A DNA stretch of 64,000 nucleotides from Gymnopilus junonius (lineage: Eukaryota; Basidiomycota; Agaricomycetes; Agaricales; Galerinaceae). Below, in pieces: positions 36,018 through 48,221 of the stretch. The notes under the pieces are model-generated. The model searched no databases. It saw nothing but the letters and a program-made list of their open reading frames with translations, and was not told the DNA's origin. Positions within the stretch are counted from its first letter, which is position 1; every line of letters starts with the position of its first letter. A program made the position numbers and the translations under genes. Where the stretch lies: the NCBI GenBank assembly GCA_015501075.1, contig JADNYJ010000011.1, forward strand, positions 62,001 through 126,000. Reading direction: 5' to 3'.

Positions 36018-37178
36018 CACGACAGGAAAAAACGTCAGAGAAAACATGAGGCAGGCGGATATTTCATAAAAGAAACAACTTGCCATGCACGCTGATGAGC
36101 AGAGCGAAAAAAAAGAAAAAGCATGACTTAAAAACGAAGGTGAGAACGTACAGAACCCGAGACGACGAGCAGCGGGCGCACCTTATAGCGAGTACCTTAT
36201 CCGAGGAGTTACGTAGTGAAAAGGATAGTTGGTGGAAAGGGGAGGGGAAGGAGCGACAACTGCGGGAGATGCCAGTGATTGCACTTTATGAAAAAATCTC
36301 AACTGAATAAAGTGTCGGTTAACCTTGGCCCGTGACATTTGCGGCAAGAGCTAAAATATCCCAAAAACCGTATCTCAGAGAAGGTTGCGAAAAACCAGTT
36401 TTTTCGGCGATACCCAGGAAAACTCCTTGCGGTAGTCTGATTTCTTCAGCAAATTACCTTCAGGACCGTCAATGACGTTGCCCGCGTGTGCTACATCATA
36501 CCAAAAGGGTCATGAGAGGGAAAAAATGAAGAACTAAGAATAGGAATTCACCGGGCCATGCAGTTCAAGCGCTTCACTCCTTCAATCGCGTTCTCTGGAT
36601 AATGCGGATCCGACGGGCCTGACACTCAACGCTGTAAAAAAGTAACACCGCACCACTATAACATGCCAGCTTTGAATCCCCGATAGAAGCCCAAGGCACC
36701 AGAAGTTGATTGTTAATGTGATCTGCGGCGCAAAGGCGAACCATCCCAAGACTTAGTTTGAGAGCATGAGCGCACGGGAGAGAAATTTAGCCTAGTAGAC
36801 TTCACTTGCCACCTTGCACACAGACTATGCGGAGGCGTAGAAAGTAAGCTACCCTTGCTTGGAAAGGTTTTATCGTCTCCGTCTGAATCAGCCACCGGCT
36901 AGTAATCACCGGGCCTGTCGGCGACGATCTAATGAAAATGGAACCGAATAGAATTCGTCTATTAATTCACCACTAAAGTGAAGGCGCCAAAGGAGCGGGT
37001 CAACAGCTTGACGGTATCAACTTGAGGAGGTGAGATAGTCAGGAGAGGAAAACCTTGTTGCCGTTTACTGGACAGCTCACTGCACCGATCGGTTGTCTTC
37101 ATTCACAATGAAAGACGATCCTTTATTAATTGCACTACTGCCGGACCGTACACGGGAATCGTATCTGCATACCAACCG
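36018..37178. other. Intergenic, no gene recognised
   Basis: Contains the unresolved first exon of the amidase and its promoter. The rest is without recognisable genes; minus-strand frame 36713-36895 has no motif. Confidence 0.45.
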
Positions 37179-39227
37179 TCAGGAATGCACCATTTTGACA
37201 AGATTATGAAAAGAACGCTCACCACTACTCTGTAGGACCTCACCGGAATTATCTCCCTGTGTTGTGATCAGCAAGCCAGTTAAATTAATATGAATAGAAG
37301 AGGAAGATGATCAATACCTTATCATAGCTTCCCTCAGGAGTCGTCAGTAGAGTATCATTCCATATCGAGAAATGCTTTCCGAAAATCAGTGACACATCAA
37401 AAATAACCACCATGGTTGTGGCGACTTACCTTGTGGCCCAAAATTTCTGCCACTACTCCCTGATCATAAGGATTTGCAGCTAAGGACAAATAACTAAAAG
37501 GTATTGCTAGATTCTGTCGCTTTTACTCACCACCGGGCCAGGTTATCTCCAAGAGTGTTGATTTCGGCGACGGTGGCATCCACAGCTGATGCTAGAATGA
37601 CGTCGCATCCGAATCAATAAAAAAGTTTGTTTGACAAGAGGGGCGCCACTAGCAAGTAAGCGCAAGTCTCACCGTTAAGTCAACCCCACGGACGCCCACC
37701 AGAACCTTGTTATCAATGAGTTAGATAGCCATCCAGAGAATGGATAGGAAAGACGCTAAAAACCCAATGCTAGCGCCACACTCACCGTGCTTTTCGCTGC
37801 ATACTCTACTTGCTCCTGCAACGAGGCACGTTCCATGTCCAGAACGTGAAAATCGCAGGCGCCTGCCATTTTTAACTCTTGCATCGCATCAAGGAGAGCT
37901 TCGTGATCATTCTCGTCAAGCCTTGGCGTTGAACGTTGGTTGGAAAGGTATGTGACCAGTGGTTTCGATGAGTGTCCCCCAATCCTGATTTTTCCAAGAA
38001 TAACGTCCCTAGGGTCTGGAAGGCACCCTAAAGTGTTGCGAACTACAGCTTGTCGTATTGGTTCCCAGAAGCCCCTAGACGCCTTTACTCCGTTGGCCAT
38101 CTGATCCCAAAATGCTGCGCTGAAGCTGGAGAGCGGTCATGAAAAAACGTGTTTCGACGAGCGCAGGGAGATAGAAGTAGTCGTTAGAGAAGCAACGAAG
38201 AGGATGTTTAGTTTTAACTTACTTTTTGGAAGCTGCTTCTCGACTGACGAGTATAACCCGGTCGAATATGATAGTAGTATCAAGGTTAATGAGGTCCTGC
38301 CAATAATCCGACTGCTCAATGGTCGTGCTGGGCAAAGCGACTCTCATGAAGGGTCCAGCCATTTTAGTCTTGTCTCTCCATTCATCATTGCCGACAGCCT
38401 ACAATCAATAGTTAGTAGGAAGGACAGGAAGAGTTAAGCTTGACTCACTGGCAAGATGAACCGCGAAGGTATTTGCAAACGCCCTTGCTCCGCGCTGAGC
38501 TTTGAGTATATTCGCCAGGCTCCTAGCACAATCTCCGCCCACCAGCTATAGAAATTCTGCAAGAAACAACGAATATGAACACGACGAGTACATTAAATGG
38601 CCCAGTTACTTCATGAACTCACGTTCATTGTCGATGGAGGGTCTTTGACGATGACACTCAGTCCAGTGATCCGAATTGCTCGCTGCCCTAGAAGCTCTGT
38701 GGAAGGGAGTAAAAATTGAAGTCCTGAAGCAGAAAAGTTAGAAAGCATTCACAACGAATTTTTCCACCAAACCTGATCAGCAGATCAATACCTACAGAGT
38801 TTCCTATCGTTTCGTCTTGGAAGGAAATTTGGACTGATCGGCGGTGAGTACGAAGAGTATCCCATTTCTCAAGTATAGGTTATCTAGAACGGTGATACCC
38901 TGCGTATATGCGCTCCCAGGAATGGTGGTCTCAACCCCGACATCATTTGGACCAAGCAGTGCTAAAGGATCAGCTTGAGTATGGTGGCTGGAAGTACAAA
39001 GGCAGAACCATACTTGTTTTCTCCGCTCCTTCAATCTGGGACTTTACTGGAGGAGAAACAGGTTTAAATTTCTCCTGCACCCATGCTGGAGCCTCGACTT
39101 TAGAGAACGATATCTCAGGAAGTCGGAGGTCAAGGTAATTCCGGCTGAATATCAAGGTCAGAACCGCCACCACGAAGATGCAGGCCAAGACCAAGCAGCA
39201 TCGCAGCTCGCGACGCCTGAGAGCCAT
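37179..39227 (-). CDS. GT61-family (DUF563) glycosyltransferase, copy A
   Basis: ATG at 39227 gives MALRRRELRCCLVLACIFVV, a basic head and one membrane helix, a type II Golgi signal-anchor. Later exons encode NLYLRNGILFVLT (about 38850-38890), an FYSWWAEIVLGAWRIYS block (about 38500-38560), GFWEPIRQAVVRNTLG with PLVTYLSNQRSTPRL (37890-38070), and HQLWMPPSPKSTLLEITWPGG (about 37530-37595) of the catalytic domain, then HFSIWNDTLL. These correspond one to one with the second copy at 54.6-56.5 kb. GT61 enzymes add xylose or GlcNAc to glycans in the secretory pathway; donor and acceptor here are unknown. Many short introns. The C-terminal exon (stop at 37179) is the least certain. Confidence 0.8.
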
Positions 39228-40020
39228 GGTGCAGTAGACTGAGAAGGACCCCAAGCTACCATCCAAAAGTCCCAGGAAATCTTAAAGAGATGTGAAACTT
39301 GGGAGAAAGAGTTATAATCAGTGACATGAGAACCTAACCATGCATGGCAGAACAGGCAAACGTTTGAACTTCGAACTCCGGTAGAGCTTGGCAGGAACCT
39401 AATAGGCGGAATGGAATCAAGGGGGCATCAGGTGCTATCCTGAGAATTCAAAGATATTTTAGACCTGGATCCAGCAAACTCGCAGTGAGGGTGGAACCCA
39501 AACGTATTCGAGTGAATCTGGCTGCCAAATTCTAAAGCCGCACCGAGAAGCGACCGAGGTAAACTTGACAGAACGCAAAATATATATCAAACCCCCTAGA
39601 AAATGTTCGCAGATGTCCTGGAACCTTTGCACGTATGTTTTGATGTGCCAGGCAGGGGAAGTTGCTGATAGAACGGGACTCGGGAGTCGAAGGAGAGAAA
39701 GCGAATTTTTCCGTTATTTGTCTTTCTGCCCAAAGATAATAAAACCTTTGTGACACGCACCACTTACTTACATAGATAAGGACGTGATAAGATCGCCGGG
39801 TTGGCCGACGTCAAATGCGCGGGTTAAGTGCTGCTCAAAGTTGTGTCACTTGTCAGCGGGAACAAAGCACTTGGGATCCTAAATACCAGTACAAATTGAG
39901 TGATCTAAGTTAAATACATATTACATATGCATAAAAAGGGTACAAGTAAAATGAATACACTGACAAACTGAGGAATAAAAAGAATGAGGAAAGTCCAAGC
40001 ATTAATAAATCAAAGAAATT
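39228..40020. other. Intergenic, no gene recognised
   Basis: Upstream of GT61 copy A and downstream of the acidic protein gene. Nothing recognised. Confidence 0.5.
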
Positions 40021-40979
40021 TTATGAAACGTCCATACTATCATAGTCCGTATGCTGTAGCTCTGGGCTACTAGCAAGGGTAGGGGTAACTCCCAACTCTT
40101 CTCCATCACTCCATGCAAATAGTTCATCCTCTGGTATATTTTCGAAGTCTGCAAAAGCTGCCCTCCGTGCGTATTCTTCGGCATACTCTTCCAGTTCTTC
40201 GTCGTCAAGGTCAACCGGGGTGAGTATATCGTGTTCGCTGACTTGAATATCGTTAATAGAGGTAGCCGAGGTCGACAGTATTGCCATGGACTCCATTGGA
40301 GACGGGTCTGTAGATATATATAACTCTCAGTAAACACCGTTCAGGGACCAAGCTTAAATAATAAAACAAACCTTCCAACTCGTGCTCCCAAGAGCTGATA
40401 TCCTCGAGGTCTGGGTCGAACGAAGACCCCACATCTAGGGCATAAGATACCCTATAAGCATGCTTTTGTTTCCGGGTAGCATCGGCCATTATTCTTCGGA
40501 AAAGCTAATTCAAAAAACCCCCGTCAAAGACGTGGCTCCAAAAAGCAAATGCTACAAATAAAGCCCACCTCATCCTGCATAATATCTTCGTCATCCTCTT
40601 CTTCATCCTCTTCCATCTGGTAATCATCACTGCTGGGCCTATTCAAGCTCAGTGACCGTTTCCCGTGGATAGCTTTTTCTCTAGCTTTTACGGCCCTCTC
40701 GATACACCGAGCCTTCAACCTATCGCGGAGAAACGCTTTTTGGGAGTCAGCCTCTACGGAGCAACTAGGCATAGAAACAGTCCTCCGCGAGCTTGAAGAA
40801 CTTCGCGAGAAGAACGGGGTCGTTGGCGCGAGAGCTTTGTACTGAGCTTTGCGACGCGCAGACAGCGAAGAAGATTTGACTGGAGAGTCTGCCAGAGGAG
40901 AAGAGTTCAGAGGCCTGTACTGAAAAGGCCTCGACACCGACGGCGTCCGCGGAAGGTGTAGAGGACTTGAAGCTTGCAT
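40021..40979 (-). CDS. Conserved-looking nuclear-type acidic protein, unknown function
   Basis: Probable start MQASSPLHLPRTPSVSRPF at 40979. A Ser/Pro-rich basic N-terminus (LSARRKAQYKALAPTTPFF, RLKARCIERAVKAREKA) is followed by a strongly acidic run (MEEDEEEDDEDIMQDE). After an intron (about 40506-40568) comes FRRIMADATRKQKHAYRVSY and SSFDPDLEDISSWEHELE. After a second intron (40318-40371) a C-terminus with DLDDEELEEYAEEYARRAAF and FENIPEDELFAWSD follows. The three exons total 842 nt, one base off; the run of five A near 40500 is where an extra base would restore sense. I do not recognise the family. Charge pattern suggests a nuclear protein. Confidence 0.6.
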
Positions 40980-41249
40980 AGTCGCCGGCGTCGCTGTCGT
41001 TGTCGAGGAGGTGCAGAACTTTCGTAAAATGTAAGCACTGGCAGTGACGCTTGTAACACTCCACACACGTGATTCAATCCAAGTGACGCGTCGCGACGCG
41101 TTCTCTCCCCATTTACGAAAATATATTGCGTGTATTGCAAGAAGGGTATCCTATCAAAGAGCTAGCGCGATGTTATATAAGTACAGGATACTGTCGATTA
41201 CAGATGCCCTAAAATGAATAAATGCCATTAAAGTACTTGGTTGCAACGA

Positions 41250-43170
41250 TCAAACAAGATGTCCATTTCGGTCCAAGAGCTCTATGCTGTCAATATCATG
41301 ATTATCTGTCGCCAAAAAAAAGAAATTCATCAGCGCAACATTTCTTGAGTTAGCATAACGCACAACTCACTTCGATTAGATCCCCCCGCCAGGTAAGTAT
41401 ACATCATGCGCGTACGTCCTGGTCTCGTCGGCTCTGACTCTGACAGCGATGTCGGAGTAGCATCGGTTCCAGAAGAATCCGTCTGATATGAAGGGCCAAA
41501 AAAAGTAATATTAGGGTACGTCAATTCTTCTGTTGGCGCCATCGATCTGCTTGTCCCATGAGATACCAGCGCAGGGTGGCGCAAGTTGAGCATCAGTCGG
41601 GAGATCATCACGGAGGACAAGCTTTGGATTAGATGTGAGTTCAACCAGCGAAATAGGTAAAGTGAACGGAACTACTGACACGTTAGTGAGCGTCGTTGCT
41701 ACACCTCTTGTGTATGGCTGATGTTAGAACCGGTCTCGGTCAGGATAGCCTTTCATACAAGGTTCAAAATGTCTACTCACTGTCCCGAACTAGAATGAAA
41801 CAGGAGTCAAGTACCAAAAACGGGAAGATAAGTATATCCCTTACCATGAAGGTCAGCATGTTACCAAGGTTAGCCGCGACCATTATACTGATTCTCTTGA
41901 TATCAATTTTGGTGAGAAAGACGGTAAAAGCAACTAACTTACCAGAAAAACACAGCACCTGAAAAGACAGTCAGCCAAATAAAAATTAAGGGATGAGCGT
42001 CCAAACTCACCGTCGCGTAGCAATACAGTCAATAAAGTAATTTCTTTTGCGTGTGGAAAGGAAAAGGCCTTGTATAATGTCATCCCGAAGACTAGAGTAT
42101 CGAAGAAAAGCAATCCCCCCCATGCGGCGCCCAAGCCTGAATAGATGATGGATCGATCCTATCAGCGGCGCAAAAAGTAAAAAAATCTGTAACTTACGAG
42201 TAGCCCTACACGGTTTTAACGTTTTCTTATCAAGACAGTACCTGGCATAGACAAGAGGAAATGCGTACTGGTAACGTGTCAAAGACGATGCACAGCCTGT
42301 GGGAATGAGAACGTCGGGAAAGGTTTCCTTTTTGCCTCCAAGAACCGCCCACTACAAGTAGAAACGAGATCGAATCAGAATTCCTTGATAGATTGCGCAG
42401 AAGAACGTCGCTCGGCTTCACATAAGCCGGCAAGGAGTAGAAATAACTTACGCAGCCAACTGCCACCGCAAGAGCAGCGACGATTATTTGTAATGCGAGC
42501 ACCTTCACGCTACATTCGTACAGCGCGTAGATGCGCATTATCATGATACCTGTGGACATAACCTTGTGAGAAAAGCAGTGATAGAGAGGCGCTGCTGCTT
42601 ACATGCAACGACGAGCTGGATGACAATAGCCAGGTACTGGTGATAAGACTGCAATGAGTGGCAACTAGAATGGAGGAAATTAGACTCATGTCGGGCACAA
42701 TAAGCAGTTCGGAACGTCAGCCGAGGCCAGGCTTACATCTAGAGGGTCATAAGTTTTCACACTCCATATACAACATTCAAAAAGACTCACTGATATCTTG
42801 GCAGGATTCGCCGTCGACCAAAAGAATTCCATCATCACTGGAGCATGTCCCAGCAAAGACGCGTATCGATTGAAGTAGAAGAATCCTGTGGCCCAATTCA
42901 ACCTTCCGGAGCACCAAAATCGCTCTACCTCGGGGACGAAGGTCAAGAAGTAGTCGTATACGAGAAGGGCTAAAGGAAGAAGGGATCACAATATGTTCCT
43001 CAGAATAACGCTTACGCTGACAGAAAATGAAAATGACTGACTGAAAGCTGCTAAATTAATGTAATAGTTGACAGCACTAGAGATGATGTCAGAGACGGAC
43101 AGATTCCACGAGTTGAAGTGAAAGTAGCTCACAAGCCTGCAAGGTCGTTCAGCGTTACATCCTCCGCCAT
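41250..43170 (-). CDS. DUF6533-type multi-pass membrane protein
   Basis: Start MAEDVTLNDLAGL at 43170. The DUF6533 signature follows: LVYDYFLTFVPEVERFW and NWATGFFYFNRYASLLGH (about 42850-42960). Further hydrophobic segments over several exons include IIVAALAVAVGC and GGLLFFDTLVFGMTLYKAF (about 42050-42120). A polar C-terminus follows (PGRTRMMYTYLAGGSNR), and the last exon, after an intron from about 41296 to 41369, ends NGHLV with stop at 41250-41252. The family is greatly expanded in Agaricomycetes; function unknown, plasma-membrane location presumed. Introns are numerous and some internal joins were not fixed. Confidence 0.75.
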
Positions 43171-44329
43171 CTCCAAGAACCCTTTCGCGATCTCCCACTC
43201 TGCGTCAAGGAGAATGCTAGTTCATGCAGTGGGAGCCTGAATCGTACAACAGTATCGCTGAGCTCTGAAGATTTGGTAACGCAAGACGAGAGAGCCTAAT
43301 AAATCGGAAAAGCACCGGGGCCGAGACGAACGTTGGATGCAATGAAGCAAGGAAAGATAAACAGAATGACAGCCTATAGGTAAGAATTTGCCCCCGTTGC
43401 CCTTCCTCGACCGAGTACGATTACTGAACCTTAAGCCTCGAGGTGAAGGAGTCAATAAGGTTCAGAGCCCAAATATCTTCGTTGTATAACTTGTGATGTC
43501 GTAGTCTTCGTCAGTTCAAAGCGTGGCAGGTCAGAAGGATGAAGAAGAAAAATTGGCGATACAAATAGCTCTCGAGCCGCCGCATGAGTTAGAAATCATC
43601 CGGTGGGCCAGGCGAAGTTCGAGGTTCGATAATGATGACGATCATTCGATGTTCTGATACTTCGCATCGTCGTGGGGACTATTTCCCCGATTGGAGGTCG
43701 GTCTATGGTCAGTCGGTTACTATTAGAGTTAGGCTCGGTGATGATGTGATGTATATATACAAACAGGTCTCGGTGCACATCTTCCTGAGGCTATGACCAC
43801 AGCAAATATATGGCATCTCCTAAAGTCTGGATGACAGGCCTCTAGATCATGTTGTACCTTAGGTCACCGTCCAGGCTAACGAGCCCCCAATAACGAGTCG
43901 CCTCGCTGCGATCATGTGTCCCGATGTTATTTGAGTCCTATTGGTATTAAGAATCAAATCTGCGGACAGTTGAACCATGTACTCGAAGGCGCCAAGGGTC
44001 AGAAAACTTTACAGTGTACATGGAATAGGTGTGTAGTTTTAGACGATCCTTACCACCGAACGTGCATTCGTTACGTAGAGGGACTGTTAAAAAGGGATAT
44101 GGGACTGCTATTAAGAGCATCTGCTTGCAAAAGATGATTCCCGGCTCGGTAATGATTCGATGTTGGCCAGTTATCAAAGGGCTCTAGCGTTTAATATTGC
44201 AGAGAACGGGCTATGCCTCGTGCGGCAAGATGCCGGAGAAGGATTTGTATCAATCTATCCACAAACCCTAGTACGAAAGCCTGAAATTTATTTCGAAATG
44301 CTCATCAGGATCACCCTTCGATATCTATG
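43171..44329. other. Intergenic, no gene recognised
   Basis: Upstream of the DUF6533 gene. Short frames on both strands only. Confidence 0.45.
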
Positions 44330-45160
44330 CTTACTCACCTTGACTCTTTCCTAGAATATATGACATCACTCCAGCGTGATACCTGCTCTCTTCGGCTCGA
44401 TCCCAAGATGCATTGTATTGTCGAATGCGGAAAGCATCTTGTTTCAACGCTCGCCACTTTCTTCCTCCCCCCTCATGTGTGCGTTACTGAAATCAATCAG
44501 CACCGTTCTCGAAAATCCCCCCGCTTCATTCCCATTCTGTGACAGGAGAATATTGTCAGCTCTGATATCCAAATAGATCAAACCCAGGCTCCAGCGCCCT
44601 GAACTGCGAGACAGCATCGACCACCGGCATGCAGATACTTGGCTGGAGAGTCCCAATCGGATTAGACAGGAGGAACTCTGAGAACTTGATGTTAGGTATA
44701 TATTCCTTTAGGACGACGGAAAGTTGGATTGAGCGAGTGTTCGGTGGGGGAATAAGCTTTCCAGCGTCGAAGAAAGTTGGAAGGATGCTTCCCTGGAACG
44801 ATTTCAGGAGCACATACGAGGCTACTTCCGCTTCATAGTAGCACCTCATATACTGGTAGTATTGCTCTTCAAAATAACAACTCTTATCTCCATCTTCGTA
44901 GTATTCTTCTGGCCTTTCTTCGTCATCTTTAAGGGGGGCTTCCAACCGATTCTGGGCAGTGAGAGTCTCAGCCTTCAAGGGCCATGGGGAGGGTGTGGCA
45001 CAGCCCATGGACTGAGAGATGGAATTTGGAGACCGAAAGTGGATTTCAATATAGCGTGGATCGAACACCTTCATGACCAGTTGCGGGGGGAAACTCTGGC
45101 AGCGCTGCAGAAACCAAATATGTCTGAGATTTGGTGAAAGGCAGAAAAGGCTTGAAATTT
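44330..45160 (-). CDS. Protein-kinase-like (PK-like fold) protein
   Basis: Recognisable from SQTYLVSAALPEFPP (about 45090-45140) into LVMKVFDPRYIEIHF (about 45025-45080), a beta-3-like lysine strand. It continues YYEAEVASYVLLKSFQG (helix C and following) and LSVVLKEYIP, then after an intron IYLDIRADNILLS (catalytic loop with D and N) and VLIDFSNAHMRGEEES (metal-binding D). The last part reads LKQDAFRIRQYNASWDRAEE. This pattern is common in small fungal kinase-like proteins of unknown substrate. A one-base shift is needed at the run of six G at 45085-45090, and another near the six C at 44467-44472. Start and end codons are not fixed. Confidence 0.65.
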
Positions 45161-48100
45161 TTCAAAGAGTGGACACGCGTTAGTAAAGCTGAACGGTGGC
45201 GATTTCTCCTGGAGATATCGATAGCGCACTAGAGCCTCCATTTTTCATAGTATCGGGAGGAAGGGACATGGAGGCGAAAATTAATTATGTTTGTTGAGTC
45301 ATCTTTAGACTTTATACCACCTAGGAGTATATATGTAGGGTATGATGAGGCCGCTTGCAGGAAGAACTCGATTATTTGAGAGACTAACTTTTCAGAGACG
45401 TAAAGCAGCTGCAGGAAGGTTTCGTTTTACAATCAGAAACCAGTCGGCGACTCGGTTCAGTCCAGGGTCCGGGTGACGGCAAAGGTTAAGCCGGTACATT
45501 TATTACGTAAATTTTTCTTTCCCTTGACTGCCAGCAGCCTCGAACTTACTCTGAAGTCCTGTCTGTTACAGTCTGTTCCTTCCTACATTGTAACTTCCGC
45601 CGCTGGACAATCCATTGATATCTTATTCTTCTCACGAAATACCAAGGTCTACCTCCAGCTTCAAGTTTGAACCATGCTGAGAAACATCGTTGTTTGGGCT
45701 AAAATTGCCTGAGTGGTTGAAGCTATGGGAAAAAGGATACACTCACTTGTGACGGAGGTTCTCGTGTCTGGCAGTATGTTTTCAATAGCTCTGTTCTTGT
45801 TCATCACATTAATCATATTCGACGCGTCCAGGCATCTATTTCTTCTGTCGACTACCCCGAATAGAAGGCAAGAGCCTCCTTTAATCTTCACATTGCGACG
45901 CGTTGGCCTGTCAGTTTTCCGCGATGCTCATGGTGGAAATGGAAATGTTAGGCAAGGTAAGCACATGTTCCATTAGAGTTATGTTCTGCGGTCTAACGTC
46001 GTTCTTCCTCAAGCACAACTGAATATCGGCGCGTATTGCATATTTCAAGATCAATCTTCCTGTATTGCCGGAAGCGACAGTTTAATGTTATTTCTCTTGG
46101 AACGTGCGACTGCGCCGTTTATGCAGTTAGAACACGCCTGGTAAGTTTTAATCCATAGCCTATCCTCCTCGGTTGGAACGAGGATTATATTCGTTGCTCC
46201 ATTCTGATCGCCGTCTTTTACTTAGACGTGGCGAATTCACACTCGGCGTAGCGGCTAGGCTAATACAGTGTGTCGCTTGAGCTTTCACTGCTTTGCGGGT
46301 TGTGTATACAGCGCTGCCATTTCCTCGCCACCGCCGCCGCCGCCATTCAACGCTATATGGACGTGTACTATGATGGTCAGGAGTATATTTGCATTTCTCT
46401 AGCAAGTTGACTTGGCTTGGGGACATGACTAATGCGCGATTGTAATATCACTACATCACGTTCATTTCGTTGGTCAGTATTTAGTCTTGCTTTTTTCGCA
46501 TCCAAAAAAAATTTGATTTCTTGCTCTACAGCCGCCTTATGGAAAGAATGCAATAGAACTATTCGATCAGTTTATATCGTTAGCGCATGAGAGCGGTCGA
46601 CTATTCCGTACTTGTTTCCTCGGAGGTCTTGTTTTTCCAAAAACGCGCACCAGAACGAATTGCCTGATTTGGTTCAACCTTGATCGACCACCTCCTCGGC
46701 TTTGAGTTCGTGAGCAATGCAGGAATTAGATTATAATTATCCCAATTTGAGACAGATCAGAAAAGACGTCTATGTGTGTCCCTTTATAGTCAAACGCATT
46801 CGCGGATACGCGTCGGTGCTCATCCAAAGTTCTATTTTAGGTTATTTTAGGTCTTTCCTGTGGTGTTCTTCGTCAATTACAGTCGAAGATCGATGATGCT
46901 TTCTTGTATTCCGGGTTGACAGTGACTCGGCTGCGTGGGGCGTTGATATTTGATGGCTGGTGGTGAGTAATTACGTGTATGCGTTGAGTATTGACGTGTA
47001 CACGACGTTGATTGAGCTTTGATTAGAACAGTCAAAGTTTGGGGTTATGGGCACTGATTGAGTTGGCGTTCAGCATTGGATGTTTTGTAAGAGGCGAATG
47101 CGGTATGATAATGTCAGGACATTTTTTTTGCGCTATAAAAATCAAGTTTCTTATGTTGGAACACTTTTTATAGGGTTTTCGACAGAAGAAGGTCAAAGAC
47201 GAAAGTTACTCGAGGACGAGAAGCGCGGATGAACCTTTTTCTGGATAGATCATGAGTAGGACGTGCCCTTTGAGTATTTGGAAGCGCGGGATTTCCTCGC
47301 ACCTTCTGATCCCAAAGTGGTCTTTCGAAGCGTCGAAGCTTCAACTCGGAAGTCGGAGGGCCTAATTGCTCTTCTTTTAGGTGCTTTGGTTGCCTTCAGT
47401 AACCTTCAATTGGCCGGGTGTTGCAGTCGATACTTGCAAGTCGCGATCAGAGGTGAATCACACCTGTGGCCTTCTTGAGGGTTTTTGGTTCTGGCTAGGT
47501 CTGGCCCTCTTTTACTTTTCTTTGCTTCCTTCAATCTGGACTGTCGTCTCACTTTTTCGACTTGCTTTGTTGAAAGTCGGCCAGCGCTGAGTTCAGCCTT
47601 CAGCATTCCTACTATCACCTCTTTCACATCGTCTCGCTCTTACCGAGAGGCCTATCAACAGTTCCTGACCGCATACACGCATATATTCTCAATCTTGCCC
47701 ACTCGTTGTACTACAACATACCAGACCAGGCCAGCACTTGTTATTTGTCCATTATCCTATCAGCACCCTTATCACCTCGTTCTCAACCATTGCACGCTGT
47801 CTTCGCCTTTTTTATTGGCCAGTTCACCCAGTTCGCCTCTTCCAGTTTGCGTACTCTAATTGCTTTTTGGTCATCATTATTTGCTTCGCCGTACTACCTT
47901 CAGTTCCCCCAGCCGCTATTTTCTAGTTCCGTACACGCACACCGTACTCGTACAAATTATCCGCATTTGCATTCCTACATTCATCCCTTTTTTAGTCATC
48001 CTACCGCTTTTTTGAACAGCCATTCTACGTACCCTTGTTTCTGAATCAGTCCTAACTTTTCCTACGTACAGTAGAACAAACAGTACATACATCGCATCCA

Positions 48101-48221
48101 TTGTTCGGCCATTTTGTGTCTCTGTTTTTCTTCCTCTTGTTCTCAGCCGCGTCTCATTTATTACTGCTTTGGCCCTAGCTCCTTTTTTTCTCGTTCTTTT
48201 CCACTCTATTATTCATACAGC
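45161..48221. other. Intergenic plus pyrimidine-rich leader of the RRM gene
   Basis: 45160-47250 shows no gene I can name; frames at 45473-45670 and 45713-45976 (+), the latter with a hydrophobic stretch, are unassigned. 47480-48221 is strongly C/T-rich and probably the promoter and long 5' leader of the RNA-binding-protein gene, with several overlapping short upstream ATG frames. A TATAAAAA at about 47135 is over 1 kb from the start codon. Confidence 0.4.

Noticed and set aside
45705..45780. tRNA-like start GCCTGAGTGGTTGAAGCT
   Set aside because: Resembles a D-arm, but no anticodon arm, T-arm or pairing acceptor stem follows.
47485..48101. Several long frames in the C/T-rich stretch before the RRM gene
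   Set aside because: Overlap in all frames, low complexity, no motif; more likely promoter and leader sequence.
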